A stretch of DNA of 64,000 bases from Kitasatospora cheerisanensis KCTC 2395 (lineage in GTDB: Bacteria; Actinomycetota; Actinomycetes; Streptomycetales; Streptomycetaceae): the NCBI RefSeq assembly GCF_000696185.1, contig NZ_KK853997.1:3014167-3078166 (forward strand), given 5' to 3'. Each line of letters opens with the position of its first letter. Within the stretch, counting starts at the first letter, position 1. Under the pieces are notes generated by a model. That model saw only the letters and a program-made list of their open reading frames with translations. It ran no database searches and had not been told where the DNA came from. This document shows positions 43,998 through 52,919 of this stretch, in pieces. The translations under genes and the position numbers were made by a program.

Positions 43998-44525
43998 ATG
44001 AGTGACGTCTCCGGCAACGGGTTGTCCGGGTTCATCTACAACGCGGTGTCGACCGCGACGGCCGTGCAGACGGCGGCCATGGTCGCCGTGTCGCAGGCGC
44101 AGGCACTCGCGAACCAGGTCGGCGGCGGGGCCGTCCAGGTCGAGGTCGAGAACCTGCAGACCTTCAAGAACAAGGTCGACCAGATCCTGCGCGAGCTCGA
44201 CGGCTCCCCCGCGAGCCACGGCGAGGTCTCCCAGCAGCAGTTGACCGGCCATCAGCTCGGACAGAACTTCGGCCAGGCCGGCGACCTGATGACCGCCTAC
44301 ACCAACGTGCACACCAACCTGGAGCGGCTCTCGCAGACCCTCGCCGCCCAGATCCAGGCGATGAGCGCGAGCGTCGGCCAGGCCGCCGGGACCTACAGCA
44401 ACGCGGACGCCGAGCAGGAGGACCGGTTCCGGAGCATGGCCCGGACCGACGCGCAGCCCCGGACCGCCGCCTACCCGGCGAGCCCGCAGGCCCCGGCCAC
44501 CGGCACCCAGCAAGGCGCGTACTGA
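43998..44525 (+). CDS. Type VII secretion-associated helical protein (WXG100-like partner)
   Basis: The 175-aa protein is mostly amphipathic helix (residues ~10-130) with Gln/Ala/Val heptads, then a disordered tail (PRTAAYPASPQAPATG). It has no signal peptide. It sits 38 bp before a WXG100/PPE-like gene and two genes before a mycosin, the usual context for ESX-type secreted partners in actinomycetes, although a WxG turn is not present. The ATG at 43998 follows GGAGGGGATC. Probably forms a helical heterodimer with the next product; this is inferred from context. Confidence 0.7.
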   Translation: MSDVSGNGLSGFIYNAVSTATAVQTAAMVAVSQAQALANQVGGGAVQVEVENLQTFKNKVDQILRELDGSPASHGEVSQQQLTGHQLGQNFGQAGDLMTAYTNVHTNLERLSQTLAAQIQAMSASVGQAAGTYSNADAEQEDRFRSMARTDAQPRTAAYPASPQAPATGTQQGAY

Positions 44526-44563
44526 CGACCGCTCCGGCGACGGAGCTTCGGGGGAGAAGAGAG

Positions 44564-46194
44564 ATGACCGAGAAGCGTTTCGTGCGGATGGCCCGTGACG
44601 GCGGCGAGATCGACGGCGCCAGCCACGAGGAACTGGTGGCGATGGTCCAGCACACGGACCCGGTCGCCGTCATGCAGGTGGGGCAGCGACTGCTGCTCGC
44701 CGCGCAGAAGATGGACGAGGTCAGCAACGAGCTGCACGCGCACATGAGCGGCCTCGACTGGGAGGGCAGCGCCGCCGACAGCTTCAAGTCCTGGGGCAGC
44801 CAGGTCTCCAGGTCCACCATGGACCTGGCCTCGTACTCGCGGAACGCCGGCACCTACATGGCCTCCGCCGGCGAGACGCTCTCCGCCGTCAAGTCGGGCA
44901 TGCCCGACGTGCCGCACGCCGACATGAAGATCGTCAGCCGCTACAACGACCAGCCCAACACGGCCGTCACCGTCGGCGGCGCCGTCCTCGGCAGCGTCGT
45001 CCCCGGCGTCGGCACCGTCATCGGCGGCTGGGCGGCCGGCAAGGTCGCCGACATGGTCGACTCCGACTGGGTCACCCCCGAGGAGGCCCAGGCCGCGCAG
45101 CGCCGCGTCGAGCAGGCCCACAACGAGGCCGTCCAGCAGATGACCCGGCTCAGCCAGGCGTACGAGCAGTCGACCACCCGGCTCAACTCGGTCCAGCCGC
45201 CGGAGTTTCCGCCGCTGCCGGGGGACAACAGGCACGAGCAGGGACTCGAGAACGTCCCGGTCGGCGGGGGCGACGGCGGCGGAAGCGGGCGCGGCCCCGG
45301 TGGCGGAGGCATGCCGACGCCGCCCAGGGTGCAACCGGCCCCGGCTCCCAACCCGACCCCGCAGCCGACGCCGACTCCCGTCCCCAGGCCCGCGCCGTGG
45401 CAGCCGCCCGTGCACGGCGGGCCGGTGCAGCAGCCGCCGTGGAACCCGCCGGTCCACAACCCGCTTCCGCCGGTCACCGACCCGGTGATCAAGGACCCGG
45501 GCACCCGGATCGACCACACGCCGCCGCCCGGCACGACGCTCCCCGACCCGAGGATCCCGGTCCACGGCGGCGGGGCGGCGGCCTCGGCGGGGGCGGCCTC
45601 GGTGACCTCGGCGGCGGCACCGGCAGCGGCGGTGGCGGCCTGCACGGCGGCGGCTACCCGGGCGGCGGCATCGGTGGCGGCGGCCTGGGCGGCGGCGGCC
45701 TCGGTGGCGGCGGAACGGCCGGTGGCGGCCGGGCCGGCGGCGGCGTGCCGGGCACCGGCGGAGCCGGCGCGGGCGCGCGGCCCGGCGGCACCACCGCGAG
45801 CACCGCGGGCACGGGCCAGGCCGGCCAGGCGGGGCGCGCGGGCGCCCCGGGCATGGGCGGCATGCCGCACGGCGGTGGCGGCGCGGGCGCCGGCGGCGCC
45901 AAGGGCGGCGGCAGCGGTGCGCGCGGCAGCGGCCTGGTCGGCCGGGCGGGCGGCACCGTCGGCGGACAGCGCGGGTCGGGATCGGGCGGCGGGTTCACGC
46001 CGGGCGGCACCGGGCTGCGCGGTCGGGCCGAGCGGGGCGCCGACGGCCGGGCCGGCCAGGGTGCGTTCGGCGGCGGCCACGGCGGTGCGAACCGCAAGGG
46101 CAAGCCGCAGGGCAGGCGTCCCGACTACCTCAACGAGGACGAGGACACCTGGACGTCGGGCATGGGCCCGGTCAACCCGAATGTGATCGAGTAG
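44564..46194 (+). CDS. WXG100/PPE-like type VII secretion substrate with Gly-rich tail (apparent frameshift)
   Basis: The start ATG at 44564 follows GGGGGAGAAGAG. Residues ~1-200 are a helical domain with LDWEGSAADSFKSW (a WxG-type turn) and GVGTVIGGWAAGKVADMVDSDW, followed by a Pro-rich segment. From about residue 335 the frame turns into an Ala-rich string, whereas the next frame gives a Gly-rich region (GGGLGGGGLGGG) ending RRPDYLNEDEDTWTSG at 46194, the typical C-terminus of this streptomycete family. One missing G in the run at 45572-45575 explains the switch, so the natural protein should be ~543 aa. It is likely exported by a type VII system and matured by the mycosin downstream. Confidence 0.8.
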
Positions 46195-46205
46195 GACCGC
46201 ATCGA

Positions 46206-46245
46206 CTGCCCGGCCGCAGGAGTCGGTTCCCCTGCGGCCGGGCAG
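46206..46245 (+). terminator. Terminator before the mycosin gene
   Basis: CTGCCCGGCCGCAGG and its 15-bp perfect complement with a 10-nt loop follow the WXG100/PPE-like gene by 11 bp. Confidence 0.75.
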
Positions 46246-46300
46246 CATCGTGCGGCCGGGCGACACCCGGCGGACATGACGGCGTGCGAAGGAGCGTGTG

Positions 46301-47770
46301 ATGCGGCGAACGGGCGGGGCAGGACGGGGGCGGCGGCTCGCCGCGGCGACGGCGGTCGCCGGCGTCCTGTGGGGGTGGACGGCCGGGCCCGCACTCGCGG
46401 TGGACTCGATCCGCGCCCAGCAGTGGCATCTGGACGCGATGCACGCCGAGGAGATGTGGCGCACCAGCACCGGATCCGGCATCACCGTGGCCGTGGTGGA
46501 CGGCGGTGTGAAGGGCGACGCGCCCGACCTCGCCGGGCAGTTGTTGGCCGGGACCGATTTCAGCACGCTGCCCGGGGGCGTGCTCTCCGACCAGGACGGC
46601 CACGGAACGTCCATGGCCAGCGCCATCGCCGGCACCGGGAAGGGCCTGAACGGCAACGGAGCGTACGGCCTCGCGCTCGGCGCGAAGATCCTCCCGATCA
46701 AGGTCGACTACATGGGAGGAGCGGGTAACGACAGCGCGATCCTGGACCAGATATCCCAGGCCATCACCTACGCGGCCGACCACAACGCCAAGATCATCAA
46801 CGTCTCCTCGGGAGTCGCCGCGGACACGTTGAAGCCCGCCGACCTCGACAGGCTCAAGGCGGCCGTCGACCACGCGGCCTCCCGGGGCTCCCTGGTGTTC
46901 GCCTCGGCCGGCAACAGCGGCAACACCAGCAACCGCGTCGAGTACCCCTCCGCGATGAACGGCGTGGTCGCGGTGGCGGCCACCGACCAGAACGGAAAGG
47001 TCACGGCGGAGTCGGAGCACGGCCCGCAGGTCACGCTCGCCGCGCCGGGCGTGGACATCTACGGTGCCTGCACCGGCCCGTCCGGCTACTGCAAGGGCCA
47101 CGGCACGTCCGGCGCCGCAGCGCTCACCTCCGCCTCCGCCGCCCTGATCTGGTCCGTCCACCCGAACTGGACCGCCAACCAGGTGCTGCGCGTCCTCATC
47201 AACACCGCCAGCAACCCGAAGGAGCGCAGCGACTACCTCGGCTACGGCACCGTCCGCCCGCGCATCGCGCTGACCGACCCCGGCGACCCGGGTCCGGCGA
47301 ACGTCAGCCCGCTGCCCGCCGCGGCCGGGTCCTCGCCGAAGCCCGGCAAGTCCGACGGCGCGGCCGCGAAGCCGTCCGCGCCCGCCGACTCCCCGGCCGG
47401 GCAGGACCCGGCGGCGCAGCAGCCGGCCGCGAGCGGGAAGTCCTCGGGGTCGGGCAGCATGCCGCTGGTGATCGGCGGCGTGGCGGTGGCCGTCGTGCTG
47501 CTGGTGGTCGTGGTGATCGTGGTCGCCCGCCGCAACCGCCCTGCCGCGGCGGGCCCGGTTCCGCCGTTCCCGGGCCAGCCCATGCCCAGCCAGCCCATGC
47601 CCGGTCAGCCGCCGTACGGCCAGGCCCCGCCACCGCAGCAGCCCCCGTACGGGCAGGCGTCCCAGCCGTACGGGCAGCAGCCCCCGTACGGTCAGCCGCC
47701 GCAGTCGTACGGCCAGCAGCCCCCGTACGGTCAGCAGCCGCCGGGCGGCGGGAACCCGTACGCGGGCTGA
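46301..47770 (+). CDS. mycP: Mycosin, type VII secretion-associated serine protease
   Basis: A membrane-anchored subtilisin-like protease of type VII secretion. The 489-aa product has a signal peptide (LWGWTAGPALA), the S8 triad Asp in VAVVDGGVKG, His in DQDGHGTSMAS and Ser in GHGTSGAAALTSASAAL, and a C-terminal membrane helix (PLVIGGVAVAVVLLVVVVIV). The cytoplasmic tail has about six PPYGQ-type repeats. I prefer the ATG at 46301 over the GTG one codon earlier because AAGGAG then has normal spacing. A strong hairpin separates it from the WXG100/PPE-like gene, so it may be transcribed on its own. The core components EccB-E are not in the window. Confidence 0.9.
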   Translation: MRRTGGAGRGRRLAAATAVAGVLWGWTAGPALAVDSIRAQQWHLDAMHAEEMWRTSTGSGITVAVVDGGVKGDAPDLAGQLLAGTDFSTLPGGVLSDQDGHGTSMASAIAGTGKGLNGNGAYGLALGAKILPIKVDYMGGAGNDSAILDQISQAITYAADHNAKIINVSSGVAADTLKPADLDRLKAAVDHAASRGSLVFASAGNSGNTSNRVEYPSAMNGVVAVAATDQNGKVTAESEHGPQVTLAAPGVDIYGACTGPSGYCKGHGTSGAAALTSASAALIWSVHPNWTANQVLRVLINTASNPKERSDYLGYGTVRPRIALTDPGDPGPANVSPLPAAAGSSPKPGKSDGAAAKPSAPADSPAGQDPAAQQPAASGKSSGSGSMPLVIGGVAVAVVLLVVVVIVVARRNRPAAAGPVPPFPGQPMPSQPMPGQPPYGQAPPPQQPPYGQASQPYGQQPPYGQPPQSYGQQPPYGQQPPGGGNPYAG

Positions 47771-47996
47771 GCGGACGGACGTGGCGGCCACGGACGGCGG
47801 CGGGCCGGGACCGCCCGGGCCGCCGCCGTCGGCGTTCGCGGGGCTCACCGGCGCGGACGCCCCTGTGGGCGGCGGTCGCGGCGCACTAGGCTGAGGCACG
47901 TTGGGGCAGCCAGTGGCGCCCGACCGGCCAGCGGTGTCCGGTCGGAGCGATGCACATCGATCGTTCGACCGTCGCAAGACCGAGGAGAGACCCACC

Positions 47997-48776
47997 GTGG
48001 CAGACCGCAAGCCCATCGAGACCTGGCTGACCGACATGGACGGAGTCCTCATCCACGAGGGCGTGCCGATCCCGGGGGCCGACGCCTTCATCAAGCGGCT
48101 GCGTGAGTCCGGAAAGCCCTTCCTGGTGCTCACCAACAACTCCATCTACACCCAGCGGGACCTGCACGCCCGGCTGTCCCGGATGGGCCTGGACGTGCCC
48201 GCCGAGCACATCTGGACGTCCGCGCTGGCGACCGCGAAGTTCCTGTCCGACCAGCGGCCGAACGGCACCGCGTACGTGATCGGCGAGGCCGGCCTGACCA
48301 CCGCGCTGCACGACGTCGGCTACGTGCTGACGGACAGCGACCCGGACTTCGTGGTGCTCGGCGAGACCCGCACCTACTCGTTCGAGGCGATGACGAAGGC
48401 GGTCCGGCTGATCGACGCGGGCGCCCGGTTCATCGCCACCAACCCGGACGAGACCGGCCCGTCCGCCGAGGGCGCGCTGCCGGCGACCGGCGCGGTCGCG
48501 GCGCTGATCACCAAGGCGACCGGCGTGGAGCCGTACTTCGTCGGCAAGCCGAACCCGCTGATGATGCGGGCCGGCCTGAACGCGATCGGCGCGCACTCGG
48601 AGAACAGCGCGATGATCGGCGACCGGATGGACACCGACATCGTCTCCGGCATGGAGGCCGGCATGTCGACCTTCCTGGTGCTGACCGGCCTCACCCAGGC
48701 CGGCGACGTGGACCGCTTCCCGTACCGGCCGACCCAGGTGGTGGAGTCCATCGCGGACCTGGTCGAGCTGATCTGA
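47997..48776 (+). CDS. HAD-IIA family phosphatase (NagD-like)
   Basis: The 259-aa protein has HAD motif I in [12 protein letters not shown], motif II in LVLTNNS, the cap-domain sequence [15 protein letters not shown], and motifs III/IV in GKPNPLMMR and [15 protein letters not shown], the signature of class IIA sugar-phosphate or nucleotide phosphatases. Cytosolic. The GTG at 47997 follows GAGGAGAG. It stands alone with a terminator after it; substrate unknown (NagD-type enzymes act on UMP/GMP or sugar phosphates). Confidence 0.9.
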   Translation: MADRKPIETWLTDMDGVLIHEGVPIPGADAFIKRLRESGKPFLVLTNNSIYTQRDLHARLSRMGLDVPAEHIWTSALATAKFLSDQRPNGTAYVIGEAGLTTALHDVGYVLTDSDPDFVVLGETRTYSFEAMTKAVRLIDAGARFIATNPDETGPSAEGALPATGAVAALITKATGVEPYFVGKPNPLMMRAGLNAIGAHSENSAMIGDRMDTDIVSGMEAGMSTFLVLTGLTQAGDVDRFPYRPTQVVESIADLVELI

Positions 48777-48782
48777 CCCACC

Positions 48783-48823
48783 GTCGGAAGGGCTCCCCGG
48801 CACCGCCGACGGGCCCTTCCGAC
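48783..48823 (+). terminator. Terminator after the HAD phosphatase
   Basis: GTCGGAAGGGC and its complement form an 11-bp perfect stem with a 19-nt loop, 6 bp past the stop. Confidence 0.75.
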
Positions 48824-48873
48824 GTGTTGTTGCCCACCGGCCGCGCATCCTCGGCGAACGGCCCGACCGGACC

Positions 48874-48978
48874 AGGCCGTGCAGCCACCCGGAGTGCACC
48901 CGCCGCTGGTGCTCGATGGCCGGCTGCGGCAACCGCGCGAAGGCCCAGCGCCACTACGCCCGGCAGAAGAACGCCTGA
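48874..48978 (+). pseudogene. CGNR zinc-finger gene remnant (C-terminus only)
   Basis: One frame ending at the TGA of 48976-48978 reads CSHPECTRRWCSMAGCGNR and then a basic tail (AKAQRHYARQ), which is the C-terminal treble-clef of CGNR zinc-finger regulators (RWCSMxxCGNRAKxxRHxxR). No start codon or ABATE domain is upstream; the same frame only runs through the terminator at 48783-48823. The spacing between the first Cys pair and RRWCSM is shorter than usual, suggesting an internal deletion. Best read as a decayed fragment. It is not a plausible expressed gene. Confidence 0.6.
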
Positions 48979-49168
48979 GCCCGGCCCGCCGGGGCCGGCC
49001 GTCCGCGGACACCGCGTGACCGCCCGGCCCCGCCCCGTCGCCGCCCGGCGGGGCCACCTGAAGGCAGCCTTAAGCGGCGCCTAACTACCCTGACGTACCG
49101 TCAGTTTCCGTTCCCCGTACGGCTAGCGTCCCGGTCACACCCTCCGCACGACGCAAGGAGCCCCGCCC

Positions 49169-49456
49169 GTGGCCTCCGTCCGCCGCACCGCCGTCCTGCT
49201 GGCCGCCGCCGCCCTGCTCGGCGGCCCGGCCGCCGTCCCGGCCGCCGCCGATCCCGTCGGCCGCACCACCGCCCTCGCCGACGGGGACGCCGCCGACGGC
49301 GTGCTGCTGTCGCTCGGGTCGGTGCTGCTGCTGACCGGCGCGGCGGCGGCCACCGTGCACCGCCGCAGGCCGGGCGGTCCGGCCGGGCCGCGCCGACCGG
49401 GGCCGCGGAGGGGCGGCCTCCGCCGCTCCGGGGGACGGGGATGGTTGAGTGGGGGC
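49169..49456 (+). CDS. Small signal-peptide/membrane ORF continuing in frame into the oxidoreductase
   Basis: GTG 49169 has an excellent AAGGAG site. The 96 codons before the oxidoreductase start encode a signal peptide (AVLLAAAALLGGPAAVPAAA), a short mature part (DPVGRTTALADGDAADG), a helix (VLLSLGSVLLLTGAAAATV) and HRRR, followed by a Gly/Arg/Pro-rich stretch. No stop separates it from the oxidoreductase ATG at 49457. Either the natural product is a membrane-tethered fusion, or a missing base hides the stop of a separate small protein. The helix-plus-arginine tail resembles the ends of the proteins at 31472 and 33812. Function unknown. Confidence 0.5.
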
Positions 49457-50527
49457 ATGAGCACGCCCCCTGCCCCGTTCCGCGTCGGACTGATCGGCTA
49501 CGGCCTGGCCGGCTCGGCCTTCCACGCCCCGCTGATCGCCACCACCCCCGGACTCCGGCTGGACGCGGTGGTCACCGCCAACCCCGACCGCCGCGCCCAG
49601 CTGCACCGCGACCACCCCGGCGCCCGCGCCCTCGACAACCCGGACCAGCTGTTCGAGGACGCCGACCGCTTCGACCTGGTGGTGATCGCCTCCCCCAACC
49701 GCACCCACGTGCCGCTGGCCCGCACCGCCCTGCTGGCCGGCCTGGCCACCGTCGTCGACAAGCCGCTCGCCGCGACCAGCGCCGAGGCCCGCGACCTGTG
49801 CGAGTTCGCCGAGAAGTCCGGCCTGCTGCTGTCGGTGTTCCAGAACCGGCGCTGGGACGGCGACTTCCTCACCGCCCGCCGCCTGATCGAGGAGGGCCGG
49901 CTCGGCCGGGTGCACCGCTTCGAGTCCCGGTTCGAGCGCTTCCGCCCCAAGCCCAAGCCCGGCTGGCGCGAGCTCGCCGACCCCGCCGAGGTCGGCGGCA
50001 CCCTGTACGACCTGGGCAGCCACCTGGTCGACCAGGCCCTCGCCCTGTTCGGGCCGGTCGAGACGGTGTACGCGGAGATCGACGTCCGCCGGGACGGCGC
50101 GGTGGTCGACGACGACGCGTTCCTCGCCCTCACCCACAGCGGCGGCGTCCGCTCCCAGCTGTGGACCAGCGCCCTCGCCCCGCTCGCCGGGCCGCGCCTG
50201 CGGGTGCTCGGCGACAGCGCCGGGTACGTCAAGTTCGGCATGGACCCGCAGGAGGCCGCGCTGCGGGCCGGCCGCCGCCCCGGACCGGCCGCCACCCACT
50301 GGGGCGACGACGACCCCGCCGCGTACGGCCTGCTCGGCGCCGACGGCGACGCCGAGCCCGTCCCCACCGACCCCGGCGACTACCCGGCCTACTACGCGGG
50401 CATCACCGCCTCGCTCGCCGAGCACACCCCGCCGCCGGTCGACCCCCGGGACGCCGTCGCCACCCTCGCCGTGCTGGAGGCCGCCCGGGCCTCCGCCGCG
50501 ACCGCGAAGGTCGTCCGCCTGCCCTGA
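49457..50527 (+). CDS. Gfo/Idh/MocA family oxidoreductase
   Basis: The 356-aa core begins with the Rossmann motif VGLIGYGLAGSAFHAPLI and carries EKPL-equivalent VDKPLAATSAEA and the second-domain NRRWDGDFLTAR segment, the YdgJ/IolG-like branch of NAD(P)-dependent sugar and inositol dehydrogenases. Cytosolic; substrate unknown. The ATG at 49457 fits the family N-terminus and has GTGGGGG before it. The frame is open upstream to the GTG at 49169, giving a possible 452-aa membrane-linked fusion. Confidence 0.88.
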   Translation: MSTPPAPFRVGLIGYGLAGSAFHAPLIATTPGLRLDAVVTANPDRRAQLHRDHPGARALDNPDQLFEDADRFDLVVIASPNRTHVPLARTALLAGLATVVDKPLAATSAEARDLCEFAEKSGLLLSVFQNRRWDGDFLTARRLIEEGRLGRVHRFESRFERFRPKPKPGWRELADPAEVGGTLYDLGSHLVDQALALFGPVETVYAEIDVRRDGAVVDDDAFLALTHSGGVRSQLWTSALAPLAGPRLRVLGDSAGYVKFGMDPQEAALRAGRRPGPAATHWGDDDPAAYGLLGADGDAEPVPTDPGDYPAYYAGITASLAEHTPPPVDPRDAVATLAVLEAARASAATAKVVRLP

Positions 50528-50623
50528 CCCGTGCCGTCACCGGCGGGAGGCGGACCAACTGCTGTTCCCCGACCCGCCGGTGACGTAGCATCGGGACGGA
50601 CCCGGCCCGAAGGAGGTGCGCAC

Positions 50624-50902
50624 GTGCTCGTCACTCCCCTCCTGCTCGTGCTGCTCCGGGTCCTCACCGGAGACCTGCCGGCCGGCCCGGGCGCCGTCAC
50701 CACCGCGGCCGTGCTGCTGCTGACCTGCGCCGTCACCCTGGCCCTCGGCCCGGCCCGGCTCCCCGTCGCCGGCAACCCGGCCGCGATCCACGCCGCCGCG
50801 CTGCGCCGCCGCGCCTACCGCACCGCGTACCTCCCCCGCGCGACCCGGCCGCCCGGGCCGCCCCGCCCCCGAGCGCCGGGCCGCGCCCCGGCGGCCGCCT
50901 GA
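50624..50902 (+). CDS. Small membrane protein upstream of yidC paralogue (DUF6412-like)
   Basis: The GTG at 50624 follows the strong AAGGAGGTG. The 92-aa product has one or two N-terminal hydrophobic segments (TPLLLVLLRVLTG, AVTTAAVLLLTCAVTLALG) and a C-terminal Arg/Pro-rich tail with HAAALRRRAYRTAYLPR, a pattern I associate with the DUF6412 proteins that neighbour actinomycete YidC paralogues. Function unknown; a role beside the insertase is inferred from position only. A hairpin at 50931-50956 follows. Confidence 0.65.
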   Translation: MLVTPLLLVLLRVLTGDLPAGPGAVTTAAVLLLTCAVTLALGPARLPVAGNPAAIHAAALRRRAYRTAYLPRATRPPGPPRPRAPGRAPAAA

Positions 50903-50930
50903 GGGGCACTCACCTCCCGCTCGCGCCGTA

Positions 50931-50956
50931 GCTCCCGCACGCTGAGGCGCGGGAGC
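50931..50956 (+). terminator. Hairpin between the small membrane protein and yidC paralogue
   Basis: GCTCCCGC and GCGGGAGC, an 8-bp stem with a 10-nt loop, 28 bp past the small gene. It may reduce read-through into the insertase gene. Confidence 0.5.
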
Positions 50957-51091
50957 CGGGCGAGCGACCACGCACAGCCTTCGGCTCCCGTGCCGCACGC
51001 CGTCCTCCGGCGTGCCGTCGGACCCCTCCGGCACGTCCGCCCTCCGCGTACCCGTCCGCAGTCCCACGCGCACCCACCGGAGAGCCCACCC

Positions 51092-51835
51092 ATGTCCGTC
51101 CTGAGCGTCCTGGACCCCGCCGTCCGTCTCGCCCACGCCGCCGTCGCGGCCCTCGCCGCCGTCGTCCCCACGGCCGTCGCGATCGTCCTCTTCACCCTCG
51201 CGGTCCGCGCCGCCCTGCACCCGCTCGCCCGCTCCGCGGCCCGCGGCGAGCGGGCCCGGGCCCGGATCGCGCCGCAGGTCGAGAAGTTGAAGAAGCGTCA
51301 CGGCAAGGACCGGGAGCGGCTGGCCCGCGAACTGACGGCCCTGAACCGCGCCGAGGGCGTCTCCCCGTTCGCGGGCCTGCTGCCGGCCCTCGCGCAGGCG
51401 CCGTTCTTCTCGGTGATGTACCGCCTGTTCACCACCGCCCCGGGCAACCTGCTGGACGCCACCCTCGCGGGAGTCCCGCTCGGCACCCACCCGACCGCCG
51501 CCCACACCCCGGCCCAGTTCGCGGTGTTCGCCGTCCTGGAGGCCGCGCTCCTCGCGCTGGCCTGGTGGAACGTCCGCCGCGCGAGCGCGATGCCGGTGCC
51601 GGCGGACGCCCCCGCGGGTCTCGGCCTGATGCGCTGGCTGGCGTTCGGCACGCCGCTGTTCGCGCTGCTGCTGCCGCTCGCGGGCGGCGTCTACCTGCTG
51701 ACCAGCACCGCGTGGACGGCGGCCGAGCGCTGGTACCTGCACCGCCCGGCCACCGCCCCCGCCACCGCCGTCGACGAGCAGAAGAGCACCGCCCCCGCCG
51801 CCCGTCAGCCGGTGCGCCGCCAGCCCGCCAGGTAG
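51092..51835 (+). CDS. yidC: YidC/Oxa1-family membrane protein insertase (paralogue)
   Basis: The 247-aa protein has the conserved YidC core: a first helix region, the cytoplasmic basic hairpin (RIAPQVEKLKKRHGKDRERL), LNRAEGVSPFAGLLPALAQAPFF, and later helices ending in a disordered tail. It lacks the large extracellular domain of the proteobacterial form, as expected for Gram-positive types. Its setting, away from rnpA/rpmH, marks it as an accessory copy rather than the main housekeeping insertase. The ATG at 51092 follows GGAGAG. Its last 31 bp overlap the convergent deaminase gene. Confidence 0.85.
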   Translation: MSVLSVLDPAVRLAHAAVAALAAVVPTAVAIVLFTLAVRAALHPLARSAARGERARARIAPQVEKLKKRHGKDRERLARELTALNRAEGVSPFAGLLPALAQAPFFSVMYRLFTTAPGNLLDATLAGVPLGTHPTAAHTPAQFAVFAVLEAALLALAWWNVRRASAMPVPADAPAGLGLMRWLAFGTPLFALLLPLAGGVYLLTSTAWTAAERWYLHRPATAPATAVDEQKSTAPAARQPVRRQPAR

Positions 51836-52848
51836 GCGTCGATCTCGCCGGTGAGCCGCTGCTTGCCCGCCGCGTCCAGGAAGGAGGCTTCCACGGCGTT
51901 GCGGGCGAGCCCGGCGATCCCGGTCTCGTCGAGGCCGAGCAACTTCGCGGCGACCGCGTACTCGGTGTTGAGGTCGGTGCCGAACATCGGCGGATCGTCG
52001 CTGTTGACGGTGACCAGCAGGCCGGCGTCGACCATCTGCCGGATCGGGTGCTCCTCGATCCGCTCGACCACCCGGGTCGCCAGGTTGGAGGTCGGGCAGA
52101 CCTCCAACGGGATCCGGTGCTCGCCGAGGTGGTCGACCAGCGCCGGGTCCTTCACCGACTGGGTGCCGTGGCCGATGCGTTCGGCGCCGAGCAGCCGGAT
52201 CGCGTCCCAGACGGTCTCCGGCCCGGTGGACTCGCCGGCGTGCGGCACGCTGTGCAGGCCGGCCGCCCGGGCCCGGTCGAAGTAGGGCTTGAACTGCGGC
52301 CGCGGCACGCCGATCTCGGGGCCGCCGAGGCCGAAGGAGACGAGTCCGGCGGGCGCCAGGTCGAGGGCGAGCCGGGCGGTCTCCTCGGCGGAGGCGAGGC
52401 CGGCCTCGCCGGGGATGTCGAAGCACCAGCGCAGGACGACGCCGAGTTCCTTCTCGGCGGCCAGCCGGGCGTCCTCGATCGCCTCCATGAAGGCGACGTC
52501 GGGGATGCCGCGGCTGACCGAGGAGTAGGGCGTGACGGTCAGTTCGGCGTACCGGATGTTCTGCCGGGCCATGTCCTGGGCGACGCCGTAGGTGAGCGCC
52601 CGGACGTCCTCGGCGTCGCGGATCAGGTCGACGACGCTCAGGTACACCTCGATGAAGTGCGCGAAGTCGGTGAAGGTGAAGTACTCGGCGAGCGCCTCCG
52701 GGTCCATCGGGACCTTGGTGCGCCCGGCGTGCCGGGCGGCGAGCTCGGCGACCACCCGCGGCGAGGCCGAGCCGACGTGGTGCACGTGCAGCTCCGCCTT
52801 CGGCATTCCCGCGATGAACGCCTCGATCCCCTGGGCTCCCTCGGCCAT
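51805..52848 (-). CDS. Adenosine deaminase-family enzyme (possible aminodeoxyfutalosine deaminase)
   Basis: The 347-aa TIM-barrel deaminase has zinc ligands in ELHVH (His21, His23), VPHAGES, RIGHGTQ, and TVNSDDPPMFG. The stretch after the HxH pair reads HVGSASP where classical adenosine deaminases have LEGSLSP. That variation fits a streptomycete subgroup which includes 6-aminodeoxyfutalosine deaminase of menaquinone synthesis, so purine salvage is not certain. The ATG at 52848 follows GGGAG. The gene ends 31 bp inside the convergent yidC paralogue. Confidence 0.8.
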   Translation of the reverse strand: MAEGAQGIEAFIAGMPKAELHVHHVGSASPRVVAELAARHAGRTKVPMDPEALAEYFTFTDFAHFIEVYLSVVDLIRDAEDVRALTYGVAQDMARQNIRYAELTVTPYSSVSRGIPDVAFMEAIEDARLAAEKELGVVLRWCFDIPGEAGLASAEETARLALDLAPAGLVSFGLGGPEIGVPRPQFKPYFDRARAAGLHSVPHAGESTGPETVWDAIRLLGAERIGHGTQSVKDPALVDHLGEHRIPLEVCPTSNLATRVVERIEEHPIRQMVDAGLLVTVNSDDPPMFGTDLNTEYAVAAKLLGLDETGIAGLARNAVEASFLDAAGKQRLTGEIDAYLAGWRRTG

Positions 52849-52919
52849 GGCACGCTCCCGTCTACTCACCCCGACCCGGACAGACCTCGCATGCTAACCC
52901 GCCGGGGCGAATTGCGCGG

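Noticed and set aside
45397..46194. Separate Gly-rich gene overlapping the type VII substrate
   Set aside because: It has no start signal and its end is the family C-terminus of the upstream frame; a single missing base is simpler.
47560..47760. DNA repeat array at the end of mycP
   Set aside because: It encodes PPYGQ-type repeats of the protease tail and needs no separate repeat element.
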